64,000 bases of DNA from Limnobaculum xujianqingii (GTDB lineage: Bacteria > Pseudomonadota > Gammaproteobacteria > Enterobacterales > Enterobacteriaceae), in the NCBI RefSeq assembly GCF_013394855.1, contig NZ_JABMLK010000001.1, forward strand, positions 806,001-870,000. The letters run 5' to 3'. Position numbers and translations under genes: made by a program. Below the pieces are notes generated by a model. The model did no database searches, was not told the origin of the DNA, and was given only the letters and a program-made list of their open reading frames with translations. Positions 25,332 to 34,006 of the stretch are shown piece after piece. Each line of letters opens with the position of its first letter. The stretch's first letter is position 1.

Positions 25332-25378
25332 CCCGGTATCTCACCGATGAGAAGATAAGATTTAGAGAAAGACAATTC

Positions 25379-26428
25379 ATGAATAAAACCGATGAGCTCC
25401 GCACCTCGCTAATTGACAGCCTGGTGACCCCTGAGCGGCTGGCACAGCTGTTTCCAATTACAGAGGAAGTCAGCACTAATATTACCCGGTCGCGTCAGCG
25501 TATTGAAAAAATTATTCACGGTGAAGACCGTCGATTACTGATTATTGTTGGCCCTTGTTCAATTCACGACGTTGATGCCGCAATGGATTATGCCGAACGC
25601 TTAAACGTTTTGCGTGACCGTTATCAGGATCGTCTGGAAATCGTGATGCGCACCTACTTTGAAAAGCCGCGTACCGTGGTGGGTTGGAAAGGTATGATTT
25701 CCGATCCCCATCTGGACTGTTCTTATCAGGTTAATCAGGGGCTACAACAGGCTCGTGAACTATTACTAAAAATTAGCCAGTTGGGTATGCCAACCGCGAC
25801 TGAGTTTTTAGATATGGTGATCGGGCAATATATTGCCGATTTGATTAGCTGGGGTGCCATTGGTGCCCGCACGACCGAAAGCCAGATCCATCGCGAAATG
25901 GCATCAGCACTTTCTTGCCCGGTTGGGTTTAAGAATGGCACTGATGGCAGTACTAAAATTGCTATTGATGCTATTCGGGCTGCACGTTCCAGCCATATGT
26001 TCCTGTCACCGGATAAATCAGGCCAGATGAGTATTTATCGCACCAGCGGTAATCCTTACGCCCATATTATTTTACGCGGTGGTAAAACGCCAAACTACCA
26101 TGCTGCTGATATTGCTGCTGCCTGTGACAATTTGCGTCAGTTTGATTTGCCGGAGCATTTGATAGTGGACTTTAGCCACGGTAATTGTGAGAAGTTGCAT
26201 CGCCGTCAGTTAGACGTGTGCGATAACATTTGTGAGCAGATAAAAGCCGGTTCTATGGCTGTTGCCGGTGTGATGGCTGAGAGTTTTCTGGTTGAAGGAA
26301 CGCAGAAACTTCAGGCCGGTCAGGCGCTGACTTACGGGCAGTCGATTACCGATCCTTGCTTGAGTTGGGGGGATACGGAGAAGATGGTAGAGAGTCTGGC
26401 GGCGGCGGTGGAGTCGCGGTTTAGTTAG
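25379..26428 (+). CDS. aroH: 3-deoxy-7-phosphoheptulonate (DAHP) synthase, AroH type
   Basis: A 349-residue cytoplasmic enzyme joining phosphoenolpyruvate and erythrose 4-phosphate, the first step of aromatic amino acid synthesis. It is nearly co-linear with the E. coli tryptophan-sensitive isozyme AroH, including MNKTDELRTSLIDSLVTP at the start, RTYFEKPRTVVGWKGMISDP, GARTTESQIHREMASALSCP and the C-terminal TYGQSITDPCLSWGDTE. ATG at 25379 aligns with the E. coli start; upstream in-frame codons lie in the CRP-like site. The Mu-like prophage ends 157 nt upstream, so its promoter region may be altered. Confidence 0.95.
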   Translation: MNKTDELRTSLIDSLVTPERLAQLFPITEEVSTNITRSRQRIEKIIHGEDRRLLIIVGPCSIHDVDAAMDYAERLNVLRDRYQDRLEIVMRTYFEKPRTVVGWKGMISDPHLDCSYQVNQGLQQARELLLKISQLGMPTATEFLDMVIGQYIADLISWGAIGARTTESQIHREMASALSCPVGFKNGTDGSTKIAIDAIRAARSSHMFLSPDKSGQMSIYRTSGNPYAHIILRGGKTPNYHAADIAAACDNLRQFDLPEHLIVDFSHGNCEKLHRRQLDVCDNICEQIKAGSMAVAGVMAESFLVEGTQKLQAGQALTYGQSITDPCLSWGDTEKMVESLAAAVESRFS

Positions 26429-26460
26429 AACTTGATTCTTTAAATCAGTTCCTGCGGATA

Positions 26461-26581
26461 TTCCGGCCGTAGTCATATAGTGCTTATATTACCTATGTGC
26501 CCGGCCGGAAGACCATCTGTACTCGAGTTTGGAGTGTGTCGGGCCTAGCCGGGCTAGGGGCGCTTCGTTGGCTTACGCCAA
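26461..26581. repeat. cluster of three intergenic palindromes between aroH and lplA
   Basis: Three inverted repeats lie in the 236-nt gap between the converging genes: TTCCGGCCG at 26461-26469 with CGGCCGGAA at 26502-26510; a perfect CCTAGCC-G-GGCTAGG at 26544-26558; and TTGGC-TTAC-GCCAA at 26568-26581. The stretch is GC-rich compared with its surroundings. None has a proper T tract, so a dispersed palindromic repeat is as likely as a terminator. Confidence 0.6.
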
Positions 26582-26664
26582 GTCGACCCCAACGCCAGTC
26601 TCTCCCGACAATTACTCCCGTTAAATACCTTTCTTATACCTAAAGAGACATATCTAACCCGCTA

Positions 26665-27681
26665 TTATCTAACAATTTCCGCGATCCAGTCGCCCAGTTC
26701 GGTGAGTTCTTTTTCTTGTTCAGGATATTGTTTTATCAAGTTGAGGCATTGTTGTTTTAGTGCGTCGCTGTGGTAGATGGAGCCCTGTAGGTTTTCGGCC
26801 AGTTGTTCCAACGGTGTCGGGGTCAGGCTGTCGGTGAATATTTGGGTGCGGGTGATGTGGCCTTTTTCTACGTCAAAATGTAGTTCTACTCCGCCCCAGA
26901 CAAAGCGCTGGTCCAGTAAATGGGTGAATGCAGGGGCCTGACCAAAGTTCCATTCCCAACTGCTCTGGCGGGCGAAGGTATCCACAAAGTTTGGTAAATC
27001 AGGTAATGCATCTGGGGAGATATGTTCGGCAATGACTTGCTCACCATAATGTTCAAAGAACGATTTAGTGACAGCGTCACAAATTTGTTGATGGGTAATG
27101 GTTGGCAGAAGCTGTTTCAGGTTAGTTACCCTGCCTCTGACCGAGGTGATACCTTTCGCCTGTAGTTTTTTTATATCCGGATTAAGATAGTTTGCCAGTC
27201 GGGTTAAATCCGCATCCAGCAATAAAGTTCCGTGATGGAATCCCCGATCCATGGTTTCCCGATAGGCCGAACCGGAAACTTTGCGTTCGCCTTCAGCTGT
27301 GTTTACTACCAAATCGTTACGTCCGGAGGCGGTTGCTTCAATACCCAGAGAATTTAATGCGTTAACCACGATGGCAGTAGAAATGGTTTTGTCATACTCA
27401 GGTTTTCCCGCCATAAAGGTAAAACAGGTGTTGCCTAAATCGTGAAAAACCGCACCACCGCCGCTGCTGCGACGGGCTAGTTTAACCTTATCCTCTTCCA
27501 TACGGCGAGTGTTGCACTCTTTCCACGGGTTTTGCGCTCGTCCAATAACGACTGTATCTGCGTTACGCCATAAGAACAGCACTCGCTGTGTAGCGGGCAT
27601 TTGGCGAAAAATACATTCTTCCACTGCCAGATTAAACCAGGGATCGTAAGAATCAGAGATAAGCAGACGCAAAGAAGACAT
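26665..27681 (-). CDS. lplA: lipoate-protein ligase A
   Basis: A 338-residue enzyme that activates lipoate with ATP and attaches it to E2 and H-protein lysines. It is the same length as E. coli LplA and near-identical over long stretches: [40 protein letters not shown] (the lipoate loop) and [11 protein letters not shown] with the catalytic-site Lys. The start at 27681 is the E. coli start; upstream in-frame codons fall in the palindromic operator region. It converges with aroH; in E. coli lplA is elsewhere on the chromosome. Confidence 0.95.
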   Translation of the reverse strand: MSSLRLLISDSYDPWFNLAVEECIFRQMPATQRVLFLWRNADTVVIGRAQNPWKECNTRRMEEDKVKLARRSSGGGAVFHDLGNTCFTFMAGKPEYDKTISTAIVVNALNSLGIEATASGRNDLVVNTAEGERKVSGSAYRETMDRGFHHGTLLLDADLTRLANYLNPDIKKLQAKGITSVRGRVTNLKQLLPTITHQQICDAVTKSFFEHYGEQVIAEHISPDALPDLPNFVDTFARQSSWEWNFGQAPAFTHLLDQRFVWGGVELHFDVEKGHITRTQIFTDSLTPTPLEQLAENLQGSIYHSDALKQQCLNLIKQYPEQEKELTELGDWIAEIVR

Positions 27682-27684
27682 AAA

Positions 27685-27730
27685 CATTATCCATCCGGTA
27701 ATAAGATAATTAATCTTAACATGGATAATG
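27685..27730. promoter_or_regulatory. palindromic operator upstream of lplA
   Basis: CATTATCCAT (27685-27694) and ATGGATAATG (27721-27730) are perfect inverted copies flanking a second small palindrome, TAAGAT-AATTA-ATCTTA. The structure sits directly in front of the lplA start. It may bind a regulator or form an mRNA leader hairpin. No known regulator could be assigned. Confidence 0.45.
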
Positions 27731-27779
27731 CCATTTCGTGTGATTAAGCGGAAAAATTCCCGCTTAATCATCAGGCTAG

Positions 27780-28148
27780 CTATTCACTGATGGCAAAAAC
27801 TCGTAACCGATGACCATCGGGATCCTCTGCGGTAAAGGTATAACCAAAGTCCATCATTTGAGGCGTTTGCAGGATAGATACGCCCTTTTGTTTCCACTGT
27901 TGATAATAGTCGTCAACCGCCTGGTTAGACGCAACGGCGAAACCTAATTCTCCGCTGGCAGTGATTTCACCCGCCTTAGGTTCTACCGTACGTTTAGACC
28001 ATAACCCTAGCAACACACCGGAAGAAAAACGGTACATCGCAAACGTTGGCGATGCTTCAACTGGCGCTTGATCCAACAAATTCTGATAGAAATTGTTGCT
28101 TACCGTTGGGTTATCCACATAAAAGACAAACATATTGGCATCTAACAT
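27780..28148 (-). CDS. VOC (glyoxalase/bleomycin-resistance fold) family protein
   Basis: A 122-residue single-domain VOC protein with paired beta-alpha-beta-beta-beta units: [20 protein letters not shown] at the start and the closing [19 protein letters not shown] block. Such proteins bind metal or small toxic ligands; the substrate is unknown. AAGGAG lies before the ATG. The neighbouring WYL regulator on the same strand, 102 nt upstream, probably controls it. Confidence 0.8.
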   Translation of the reverse strand: MLDANMFVFYVDNPTVSNNFYQNLLDQAPVEASPTFAMYRFSSGVLLGLWSKRTVEPKAGEITASGELGFAVASNQAVDDYYQQWKQKGVSILQTPQMMDFGYTFTAEDPDGHRLRVFAISE

Positions 28149-28250
28149 TTTACTCTCCTTAAGATAAATGAAATCAATGCTACTCTGCTTTAGTTCAGCG
28201 GTGATGTACACATCCTAAGGAGAACCAGTGACAGTTTATGTCAGTAGGGT

Positions 28251-28940
28251 TTACTGGCGGGAAATATTATTTTGACGATACCACTCATTTAATAACGTCT
28301 GGCGACGGCGAGGATATTTATTGCCTGTGGTTTGCAGGTTAGTAATGCGGTCCAGCCGAAAATTGCGGATCTCTTTTCTTAATTCACACCAGGCGACTAA
28401 CAGGCGAATTTGATCGAAAAAACCAATGGCAAAAGGCCATATGGTACGTTCAGTTTGCCGTCCATCCCGATCGCCATAACGAATCACCAGTTTATGTTCT
28501 GCTTCAATCGCCTGACGAATATCCAATACTAACTGCTGGCACAGTAACGATGAGTCTGTTGGCCCAACCAATAGCGGTGACTCATCCAACCGGTAGCGCA
28601 ATGCAGGAGTAACGATGGCGGATATTTTGGCTAACGCTTGTCTGGCTGAACCCGCCAGTTCGCTGTCAGTTCGTTCTGATACCCAACGAGCACCCAACAC
28701 TAAGGCTTCAATCTCTTCAGGAGTGAACATCAATGGTGGTAAGACAAAGCCTTCACGCAGAACGTAGCCAAGCCCCGTCTCTCCTTCGATTTGCGCTCCC
28801 TGAGCTTGCAGGCTGCGAATATCACGATACAGCGTACGTAAACTGATATTAAGTTGAAAGGCCAGATCGGCCCCGCTGACAGGATAACGATGATTGCGCA
28901 GAAGTTGCAGTAATTGAAGCAGGCGTTCTGAACGGGACAA
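28251..28940 (-). CDS. YafY-like transcriptional regulator (HTH_11 and WYL domains)
   Basis: A 229-residue regulator: an N-terminal winged helix (ADLAFQLNISLRTLYRDIRS at about 24-43) and a C-terminal WYL domain that senses a ligand. The start is a TTG preceded by GAAGAGG; no ATG fits better. Regulators of this type are often placed beside VOC-fold proteins, as here. Its target is inferred to be the adjacent VOC gene. Confidence 0.8.
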   Translation of the reverse strand: MSRSERLLQLLQLLRNHRYPVSGADLAFQLNISLRTLYRDIRSLQAQGAQIEGETGLGYVLREGFVLPPLMFTPEEIEALVLGARWVSERTDSELAGSARQALAKISAIVTPALRYRLDESPLLVGPTDSSLLCQQLVLDIRQAIEAEHKLVIRYGDRDGRQTERTIWPFAIGFFDQIRLLVAWCELRKEIRNFRLDRITNLQTTGNKYPRRRQTLLNEWYRQNNISRQ

Positions 28941-28991
28941 AATAACCTCTTCTCTCTTACTGCAACATAATGATAAATAGACGCTGATACA

Positions 28992-29456
28992 TCACAACCG
29001 GCGGGATTGCCAGTAGGCGTTCTTCCAGTATGGGCTGTCCAGTGAAGACGTCATCACCCCTTTACTGGTTGATGCATGTAAAAAGGCACCGTCCGCATCA
29101 TAGATACCAACATGCAGTCCGTTTTCGCCTCTGCCAGTTTTGAAGAACACTAAATCTCCGGGCATCAAATCATCGCGAGAGACTTTAGATCCAACTTCGG
29201 CCTGTAGTTTTGTCGTGCGGGGAAGATTGATATTAAACCGATCGTGGAAGGTTTTATATACAAAACCGGAGCAATCCACACCGCTGCGGGACAAGCCGCC
29301 ATAACGATAAGGTGCGCCTCGCCATTCACGGTGCTGCTCTTTAAGCTGTGCTAATACAAAAATAGGGTCGGAAAGTTTTCCGCTCGGCGGCGGTGTATTA
29401 CTGGAACAACCTGCCAGTACCAGTAAAACCAGAAGCAATAGATATCGTAAATGCAT
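28992..29456 (-). CDS. nlpC: NlpC/P60 family lipoprotein endopeptidase
   Basis: A 154-residue lipoprotein, the same length as E. coli NlpC. A signal with lipobox LAGC (Cys17) anchors it in a membrane. The NlpC/P60 cysteine peptidase domain shows the catalytic Cys62 in DCSGF, His115 in LHVGIYD and His127 in FLHAS. It is predicted to act on peptide cross-links in peptidoglycan. In E. coli nlpC follows btuD; here ltaE sits between. Confidence 0.92.
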   Translation of the reverse strand: MHLRYLLLLVLLVLAGCSSNTPPPSGKLSDPIFVLAQLKEQHREWRGAPYRYGGLSRSGVDCSGFVYKTFHDRFNINLPRTTKLQAEVGSKVSRDDLMPGDLVFFKTGRGENGLHVGIYDADGAFLHASTSKGVMTSSLDSPYWKNAYWQSRRL

Positions 29457-29742
29457 CGGTCTCTCTTCTCCACGCTTTATGCACATAACTTTTTCATAAT
29501 TAGCTTAAAAAACGAGAAAAGACAAGGTTTCAGTGCAGTTTAGTCCATTTAACCGGCATCTTTTGCTAATTAATCGGTTTTGCTGTCGTTTTTGAGAGAT
29601 GAAATGACCATATTGATACACGACCATTAAGCCATCGAATTTCAGATTAACATCGTGTTTTTGCTAAGTGGCTATCAACAGAAACAATCTCACTTCATTT
29701 TTATCTTTTTTGTTACTCAATGAGCGTGATACAAAGGAAGCT

Positions 29743-29748
29743 TATAAT
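29743..29748 (+). promoter_or_regulatory. likely -10 element for ltaE
   Basis: TATAAT lies 35 nt before the ltaE start, without a strong -35. It is in the 327-nt gap between the divergent nlpC and ltaE genes, which is AT-rich and holds no other recognisable feature. Confidence 0.4.
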
Positions 29749-29783
29749 TTTCCTGTTCCTCATTGTTCAGTAAGGTGCCCAAT

Positions 29784-30839
29784 ATGATAGATCTGCGAAG
29801 TGATACCGTGACCAAGCCCGGAAAAGCCATGCGACAAGCCATGGCTGATGCCGCTGTTGGTGATGATGTGTATGGCGATGACCCCAGCGTTAATCAATTG
29901 GAGCAAGAAGCTGCGGCACTATCCGGAAAAGAAGCAGCGCTGTTTTTGCCAACCGGTACTCAGGCTAATCTGGTCGCTCTGTTGACCCATTGCCAACGCG
30001 GTGAGGAATATATCGTTGGGCAGAAGGCCCATAACTATATGTTTGAAGCCGGTGGTGCAGCAGTTTTAGGTAGCATCCAGCCTCAACCTATTGATGCAGC
30101 AGAAGATGGCACCTTACCATTAGAGGTTGTCGCCAGCGTGATTAAACCTGATGATATTCACTTTGCCCGCACCAAACTGTTGTGCCTTGAAAACACCCAT
30201 AACGGTAAAGTACTGCCGCTGGACTATCTCCATCAGGCATGGGCATTTACCCGCAAAAAGAAACTGGCTCTGCATGTAGATGGTGCACGTATCTTTAACG
30301 CCTCCGTCACCATGCGCGTTCCTTTAACCACTCTGACGCAATATTGCGATACGTTAACCATTTGTCTGTCAAAAGGCCTCGGTGCACCGGTAGGTTCCCT
30401 GCTGTGCGGCAACGCAGAATATATTAAACAAGCACGGCGCTGGAGAAAAATGGTCGGTGGCGGTATGCGTCAGGCGGGAATACTGGCTCAGGCAGCGCTG
30501 TATGCTCTGCACCATAATGTAGAACGACTGCGTGAAGACCACGACAATGCACAATGGCTGGCAGAACAGCTGGCTGCTTTAGGTGTGGAAGTGGTTTCTC
30601 CCGGTGCGCAAACCAATATGTTATTTCTGCGTCTTCCCGCTAACGAAGTCAGCCAGTTGGGTCCGTGGATGAAACAGCGCGGTATCTTGATCAATGCCGG
30701 ACCAATCACCCGTCTGGTCACCCATCTGGATGTTTCTCGTGAAGATTTGAAACGTGTAGTGGATTTATGGCGGGAATTTAAGGGAAGAATTACTACTCCA
30801 GGCAGTGGAGATGGTGGCGCGCGGGGAATTTATGGGTGA
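29784..30839 (+). CDS. ltaE: low-specificity L-threonine aldolase
   Basis: A 351-residue PLP enzyme cleaving L-threonine and L-allo-threonine to glycine and acetaldehyde. The sequence opens [23 protein letters not shown] binds Lys197 in [12 protein letters not shown], matching the E. coli position, and HVDGAR supplies the cofactor Asp. It is about 18 residues longer than E. coli LtaE through a glycine-rich C-terminal tail. A clean terminator follows. Confidence 0.94.
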   Translation: MIDLRSDTVTKPGKAMRQAMADAAVGDDVYGDDPSVNQLEQEAAALSGKEAALFLPTGTQANLVALLTHCQRGEEYIVGQKAHNYMFEAGGAAVLGSIQPQPIDAAEDGTLPLEVVASVIKPDDIHFARTKLLCLENTHNGKVLPLDYLHQAWAFTRKKKLALHVDGARIFNASVTMRVPLTTLTQYCDTLTICLSKGLGAPVGSLLCGNAEYIKQARRWRKMVGGGMRQAGILAQAALYALHHNVERLREDHDNAQWLAEQLAALGVEVVSPGAQTNMLFLRLPANEVSQLGPWMKQRGILINAGPITRLVTHLDVSREDLKRVVDLWREFKGRITTPGSGDGGARGIYG

Positions 30840-30863
30840 TGGGAGTTGAGGTTTGAGTTGATG

Positions 30864-30889
30864 CCGCCTTCGGTGAAGGCGGTTATATA
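30864..30889 (+). terminator. Rho-independent terminator of ltaE
   Basis: CCGCCTTC and GAAGGCGG form a perfect 8-bp stem with a GGT loop, followed by TTATATAT. The remaining stretch to the btuD stop is AT-rich with no feature seen. Confidence 0.8.
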
Positions 30890-31038
30890 TATTTTAAAAT
30901 TCTTTACTAATAATGAGATTAAACTTTCTCTACTCACTAAATAATAGCTGCCTCTCTTAAAATGCATAATACTTCTCAACGTTTATTAATTAGTAAACAT
31001 CTCAAAACTACTCCATATAACAAACTTACTATTTTTTA

Positions 31039-31800
31039 TTAAAAACTTTGATTAATTGGCCTTAACCAACGCTGCTCATTAACCTGAAATAATTCAAAAC
31101 CAATATGAAAGACTTCTTCTAATTGCTGAACTGACATAACTTCAGCGGTCACACCAGCAGCAATCAATCGTCCCTGATAAAGTAACCAGGTTTCGTCAGC
31201 ATGATGTAGTGTGTGGTTCAGATTATGCGCACTCACGATAGCGCTGGCACCCTGTAAACAAAACTGAGAGAGCAAATTATCTAATGCTGCCTGCTGTGCT
31301 ACATCAAGGCTATTCATTGGTTCATCAAGCAGCAAAAGTCGGGCATCCGGATTCAATGCAGGCCAAACTTGTAGAAACACGGCTGCCAGTCGTACTCTTT
31401 GCCACTCTCCACCAGAAAGCTGGCTTAATGGTCGGTTTAATTTATCCGTTAATTCCAGTTGCTCTGCCAGGAACATCACTACGGTTTCAACTTCCGTCAA
31501 TGTCGCTCTTTTAGGCTGATGCAGAGCGATGTATTGAAAAACCTGCATCATCGCCCTGTTGTCTTGTTGCTGACTGAGATAAGCCCGCATATTGGCCAGT
31601 TTTATTGCCGGGCAATGATGAATATTATATTGCTGCAACTCAATAGTACCCTGATAAGGTAATAAACCTGCGATGGAGGCTAACAGAGAACTTTTTCCGG
31701 CACCGTTTGGCCCTATAATATGTATCAACTTTCCTGAGTCAGCCGAAACGGTTATATCGGATAAACGGGAAGAAAGTGAAATATTAGTAAGTTTTAGCAT
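31039..31800 (-). CDS. btuD: vitamin B12 ABC transporter, ATP-binding protein BtuD
   Basis: A 253-residue ATPase of the BtuCD-F importer. Walker [10 protein letters not shown] is at 30-38, the [13 protein letters not shown] signature and the [16 protein letters not shown]alker B region follow, all nearly as in E. coli BtuD. The ATG at 31800 overlaps the 3' end of btuC by 17 nt. There is no btuE between btuC and btuD, unlike the E. coli btuCED order. Confidence 0.92.
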   Translation of the reverse strand: MLKLTNISLSSRLSDITVSADSGKLIHIIGPNGAGKSSLLASIAGLLPYQGTIELQQYNIHHCPAIKLANMRAYLSQQQDNRAMMQVFQYIALHQPKRATLTEVETVVMFLAEQLELTDKLNRPLSQLSGGEWQRVRLAAVFLQVWPALNPDARLLLLDEPMNSLDVAQQAALDNLLSQFCLQGASAIVSAHNLNHTLHHADETWLLYQGRLIAAGVTAEVMSVQQLEEVFHIGFELFQVNEQRWLRPINQSF

Positions 31801-32785
31801 GCCGTAATAACATCCAGATAAAAAGCGGTGCACCAATAGTTGAAGTAATAACGCCAATCGGTAACTCGGCAGATGACATGGCTACCCGGGAAGTTAAATC
31901 CGCCATTAACAGAAGCGTTGCCCCGGTCAAAGCGCAACCTGTTAGCAAGTAACGATGGTCTGTAATACCCGCCAGTCTTAAAATATGAGGAATAATTAAT
32001 CCAATAAATCCAATAATTCCTGCCAGCGCTACACTGGTGCCGACTACCCAGGCGATAATCATGACAAAAATATTGCGCCAGACCACTAATGGCACCCCTA
32101 ACTGACGTGCCTGATCTTCACCCAACGAGAGTAAATTAAGTTTATTACCCTGATAAATTAACCAGATCAATGCAGGAACCAGCGCCAGTATCAACCATTT
32201 TTGCTGCCAGCCAATGCCACCAAAACTTCCCATCAGCCAGTACAATAACTGGCGTAAATCCATACTGGAGCTGAAATAAACAGCCCAGGTCATTATGGCG
32301 CTACAGGCAATTCCTAAAGCAAAACCAATCAGCAATAGTCTGGCTCCTGGAAGCAGTTTGCGTCGCGATAGTCCTAACAGAATCAACGTCAGTATTAATG
32401 CGCCCAAAATGGCATTCATACTCAGCAACCAGACGGGCAATAAACCTCCTCCCAGTAAAATAGTCAACACCAGAGCAACACCGGCACCATTAGCAACGCC
32501 TAACAATCCTGGTTCTGACAATGGATTATCGAATAACGATTGCATTACGGCGCCTGACATTGCCAACCCTGCCCCTACGGCTATCGCCGCTAATGTTCGG
32601 GGAAGTCGCAATTGCCAGACAAACAGTTGAGCCTGTTCGCTAAACCATAGCTGAGGGGGTAGCCAGATATCTCCGGCAGACAAGCTGATAATAATAGTGA
32701 TGGCTAAGAGCAGCGCAAACAGACAGAGTTTTATTCTGTCTCTACGCTGTTGCCTTTGTTGAAGCTGAGTAAAACGCAATCCCAT
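31784..32785 (-). CDS. btuC: vitamin B12 ABC transporter, permease BtuC
   Basis: A 333-residue inner-membrane permease of the FecCD/BtuC family with about ten hydrophobic helices; two copies form the B12 channel with BtuD. Conserved blocks are [36 protein letters not shown] and [19 protein letters not shown]. The start at 32785 gives nearly the E. coli length; its ribosome site is weak and a longer form cannot be excluded. In E. coli ihfA lies upstream; here the P2-like prophage is there. Confidence 0.92.
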   Translation of the reverse strand: MGLRFTQLQQRQQRRDRIKLCLFALLLAITIIISLSAGDIWLPPQLWFSEQAQLFVWQLRLPRTLAAIAVGAGLAMSGAVMQSLFDNPLSEPGLLGVANGAGVALVLTILLGGGLLPVWLLSMNAILGALILTLILLGLSRRKLLPGARLLLIGFALGIACSAIMTWAVYFSSSMDLRQLLYWLMGSFGGIGWQQKWLILALVPALIWLIYQGNKLNLLSLGEDQARQLGVPLVVWRNIFVMIIAWVVGTSVALAGIIGFIGLIIPHILRLAGITDHRYLLTGCALTGATLLLMADLTSRVAMSSAELPIGVITSTIGAPLFIWMLLRHAKTY

Positions 32786-32840
32786 GTCGTTACAGGGTTC
32801 TCGGATAATGAGTATTAAGTGATGATACAAAAGAAAAAGG

Positions 32841-32859
32841 CCGCGTGCGCGGTTTTTTT
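32841..32859. terminator. bidirectional terminator upstream of btuC
   Basis: CCGCG-TG-CGCGG is followed by seven T on the plus strand and by a CTTTTTCTTTT tract on the minus strand. It probably once ended the gene upstream of btuC (ihfA in E. coli) and marks the last clear host feature before the P2-like prophage. Confidence 0.65.
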
Positions 32860-32931
32860 AAGTTAATTAATAAATTGAAATAAAAGGATTTATTTCAACC
32901 ACTGTCCACATATTGACCATCAACAATAATT

Positions 32932-32952
32932 AACCCCCATTCATTGGGGGTT
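32932..32952. terminator. hairpin near the host-prophage junction
   Basis: AACCCCCA and TGGGGGTT form a perfect 8-bp stem with a five-base loop. The T tract after it is poor. It lies in the 150-nt stretch where the attachment site of the P2-like prophage should be. The att core cannot be defined without the other prophage end. Confidence 0.5.
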
Positions 32953-33024
32953 ATTTGTTGCTTGTAAAAAAAAACTAATGATAATCTTCATGCACTAGCT
33001 TCTTGATAAGCAATGGAGAAAACC

Positions 33025-33654
33025 ATGGTAAAAGTATTATGTCCTTTAGTTATTCTGCTGAGTTCTGCAATAACTATGGCGAACGCAGAGCAGCCAACAA
33101 AACAGGATGATTCAGTGTTACTTAAATGTCAGTCAGTAACTGATAACGATTTGCGCCTACAATGCTATGATTCCGCCCTACCGCCAAACAAAAATCCCTC
33201 TGATACTCAAAGTGAAGATGTTGGTAAATGGCAAGTCCGTTCAGAAAGTTCCCCAGTAGATGATTCAGAAAATGTATTTTTAGCTCTTCAGGCTGAAGAA
33301 CCTATAAAAACACAATTCGGTAAAATGACTTACCCTGTCCTCATTTTATCATGTAAAGAAAATCAAACAGATCTAATCATTCAATGGGATTCTTACCTTG
33401 GCCTTGGACAAACTGATGTATTGCATCGTTTAGACAAACAAAAAGCTGAAAGTAAACCATGGGTTAATTCCACTGATAATGAAGCCGTATTTTATCAAGG
33501 GGATACAGTTAAATTTATAAAACAATTAACTAAAGGGCAAAAGTTTTATACACAAGTAACTCCTTATAGCTCAGGAATTGTTAGTGCTACTTTTACCTTG
33601 ACAGGTTTGGCAGCGGCTATAAAGCCCTTACAAAAAGCATGTAAGTGGAAATAA
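33025..33654 (+). CDS. TagO/VasI-family secreted protein (accessory)
   Basis: A 209-residue exported protein with a signal peptide (cleavage near MANA-EQ). LLKCQSVTDNDLRLQCYDSAL at the mature N-terminus and a following beta-rich domain match the VasI/TagO family, best known from type VI secretion loci. No such locus is present; single copies occur near prophage ends. ATG at 33025 has GGAG upstream and is preferred over 33013. It converges with ogr and is closed by a strong terminator, so it is probably a prophage moron, though host origin is possible. Confidence 0.65.
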   Translation: MVKVLCPLVILLSSAITMANAEQPTKQDDSVLLKCQSVTDNDLRLQCYDSALPPNKNPSDTQSEDVGKWQVRSESSPVDDSENVFLALQAEEPIKTQFGKMTYPVLILSCKENQTDLIIQWDSYLGLGQTDVLHRLDKQKAESKPWVNSTDNEAVFYQGDTVKFIKQLTKGQKFYTQVTPYSSGIVSATFTLTGLAAAIKPLQKACKWK

Positions 33655-33661
33655 ATGAAAT

Positions 33662-33688
33662 AAGCCCTGATAAAATTATCAGGGCTTT
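33662..33688. terminator. bidirectional terminator between TagO-like gene and ogr
   Basis: AAGCCCTGATAA and TTATCAGGGCTT form a perfect 12-bp stem, followed by T residues on the plus strand. It separates converging transcripts. Confidence 0.85.
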
Positions 33689-33703
33689 CCATACCGTTTT
33701 AAC

Positions 33704-33946
33704 TTAAATGGCTAAATTTAATTGATTATCAGGTGTATGACTTTTAGGAAAGGCGTCCTTTGGAACGCTGGCACCTGGTACGGGCTTGGTTTCATTAAGA
33801 AAACCATCAATCTCGGTCAATGATGTAAATGAACAACCGCACAACATATTCTGACACTGATGATAGCTGCGGCGAGTCATTTGGCTCAATTCCGTACTGG
33901 TACGGGTTTTTGCTATTGCGCGACAACGCGGACATCTGATCGCCAT
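33704..33946 (-). CDS. ogr: late gene activator Ogr (zinc finger)
   Basis: An 80-residue Ogr/Delta-family activator of P2-like late promoters. The zinc-binding cysteines are at CPRC near the start and at CQNMLC, as in P2 Ogr. It works through the RNA polymerase alpha subunit at TGT-N12-ACA sites, three of which occur in this prophage. It follows D on the same strand, as in P2. Confidence 0.9.
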   Translation of the reverse strand: MAIRCPRCRAIAKTRTSTELSQMTRRSYHQCQNMLCGCSFTSLTEIDGFLNETKPVPGASVPKDAFPKSHTPDNQLNLAI

Positions 33947-34006
33947 AATTCCTTCTCCCCCTCTCTGGCTGCCCTATTAGTATATATTATAACCAGTACC
34001 AGATCA

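Noticed and set aside
25222..25378. TrpR operator for aroH
   Set aside because: No CTAGT-type palindrome is present in the host DNA between prophage end and aroH.
33025..33654. Evidence for a type VI secretion locus
   Set aside because: Only one TagO/VasI-like gene is present; all sheath, tube and baseplate genes nearby belong to complete phage tail operons.
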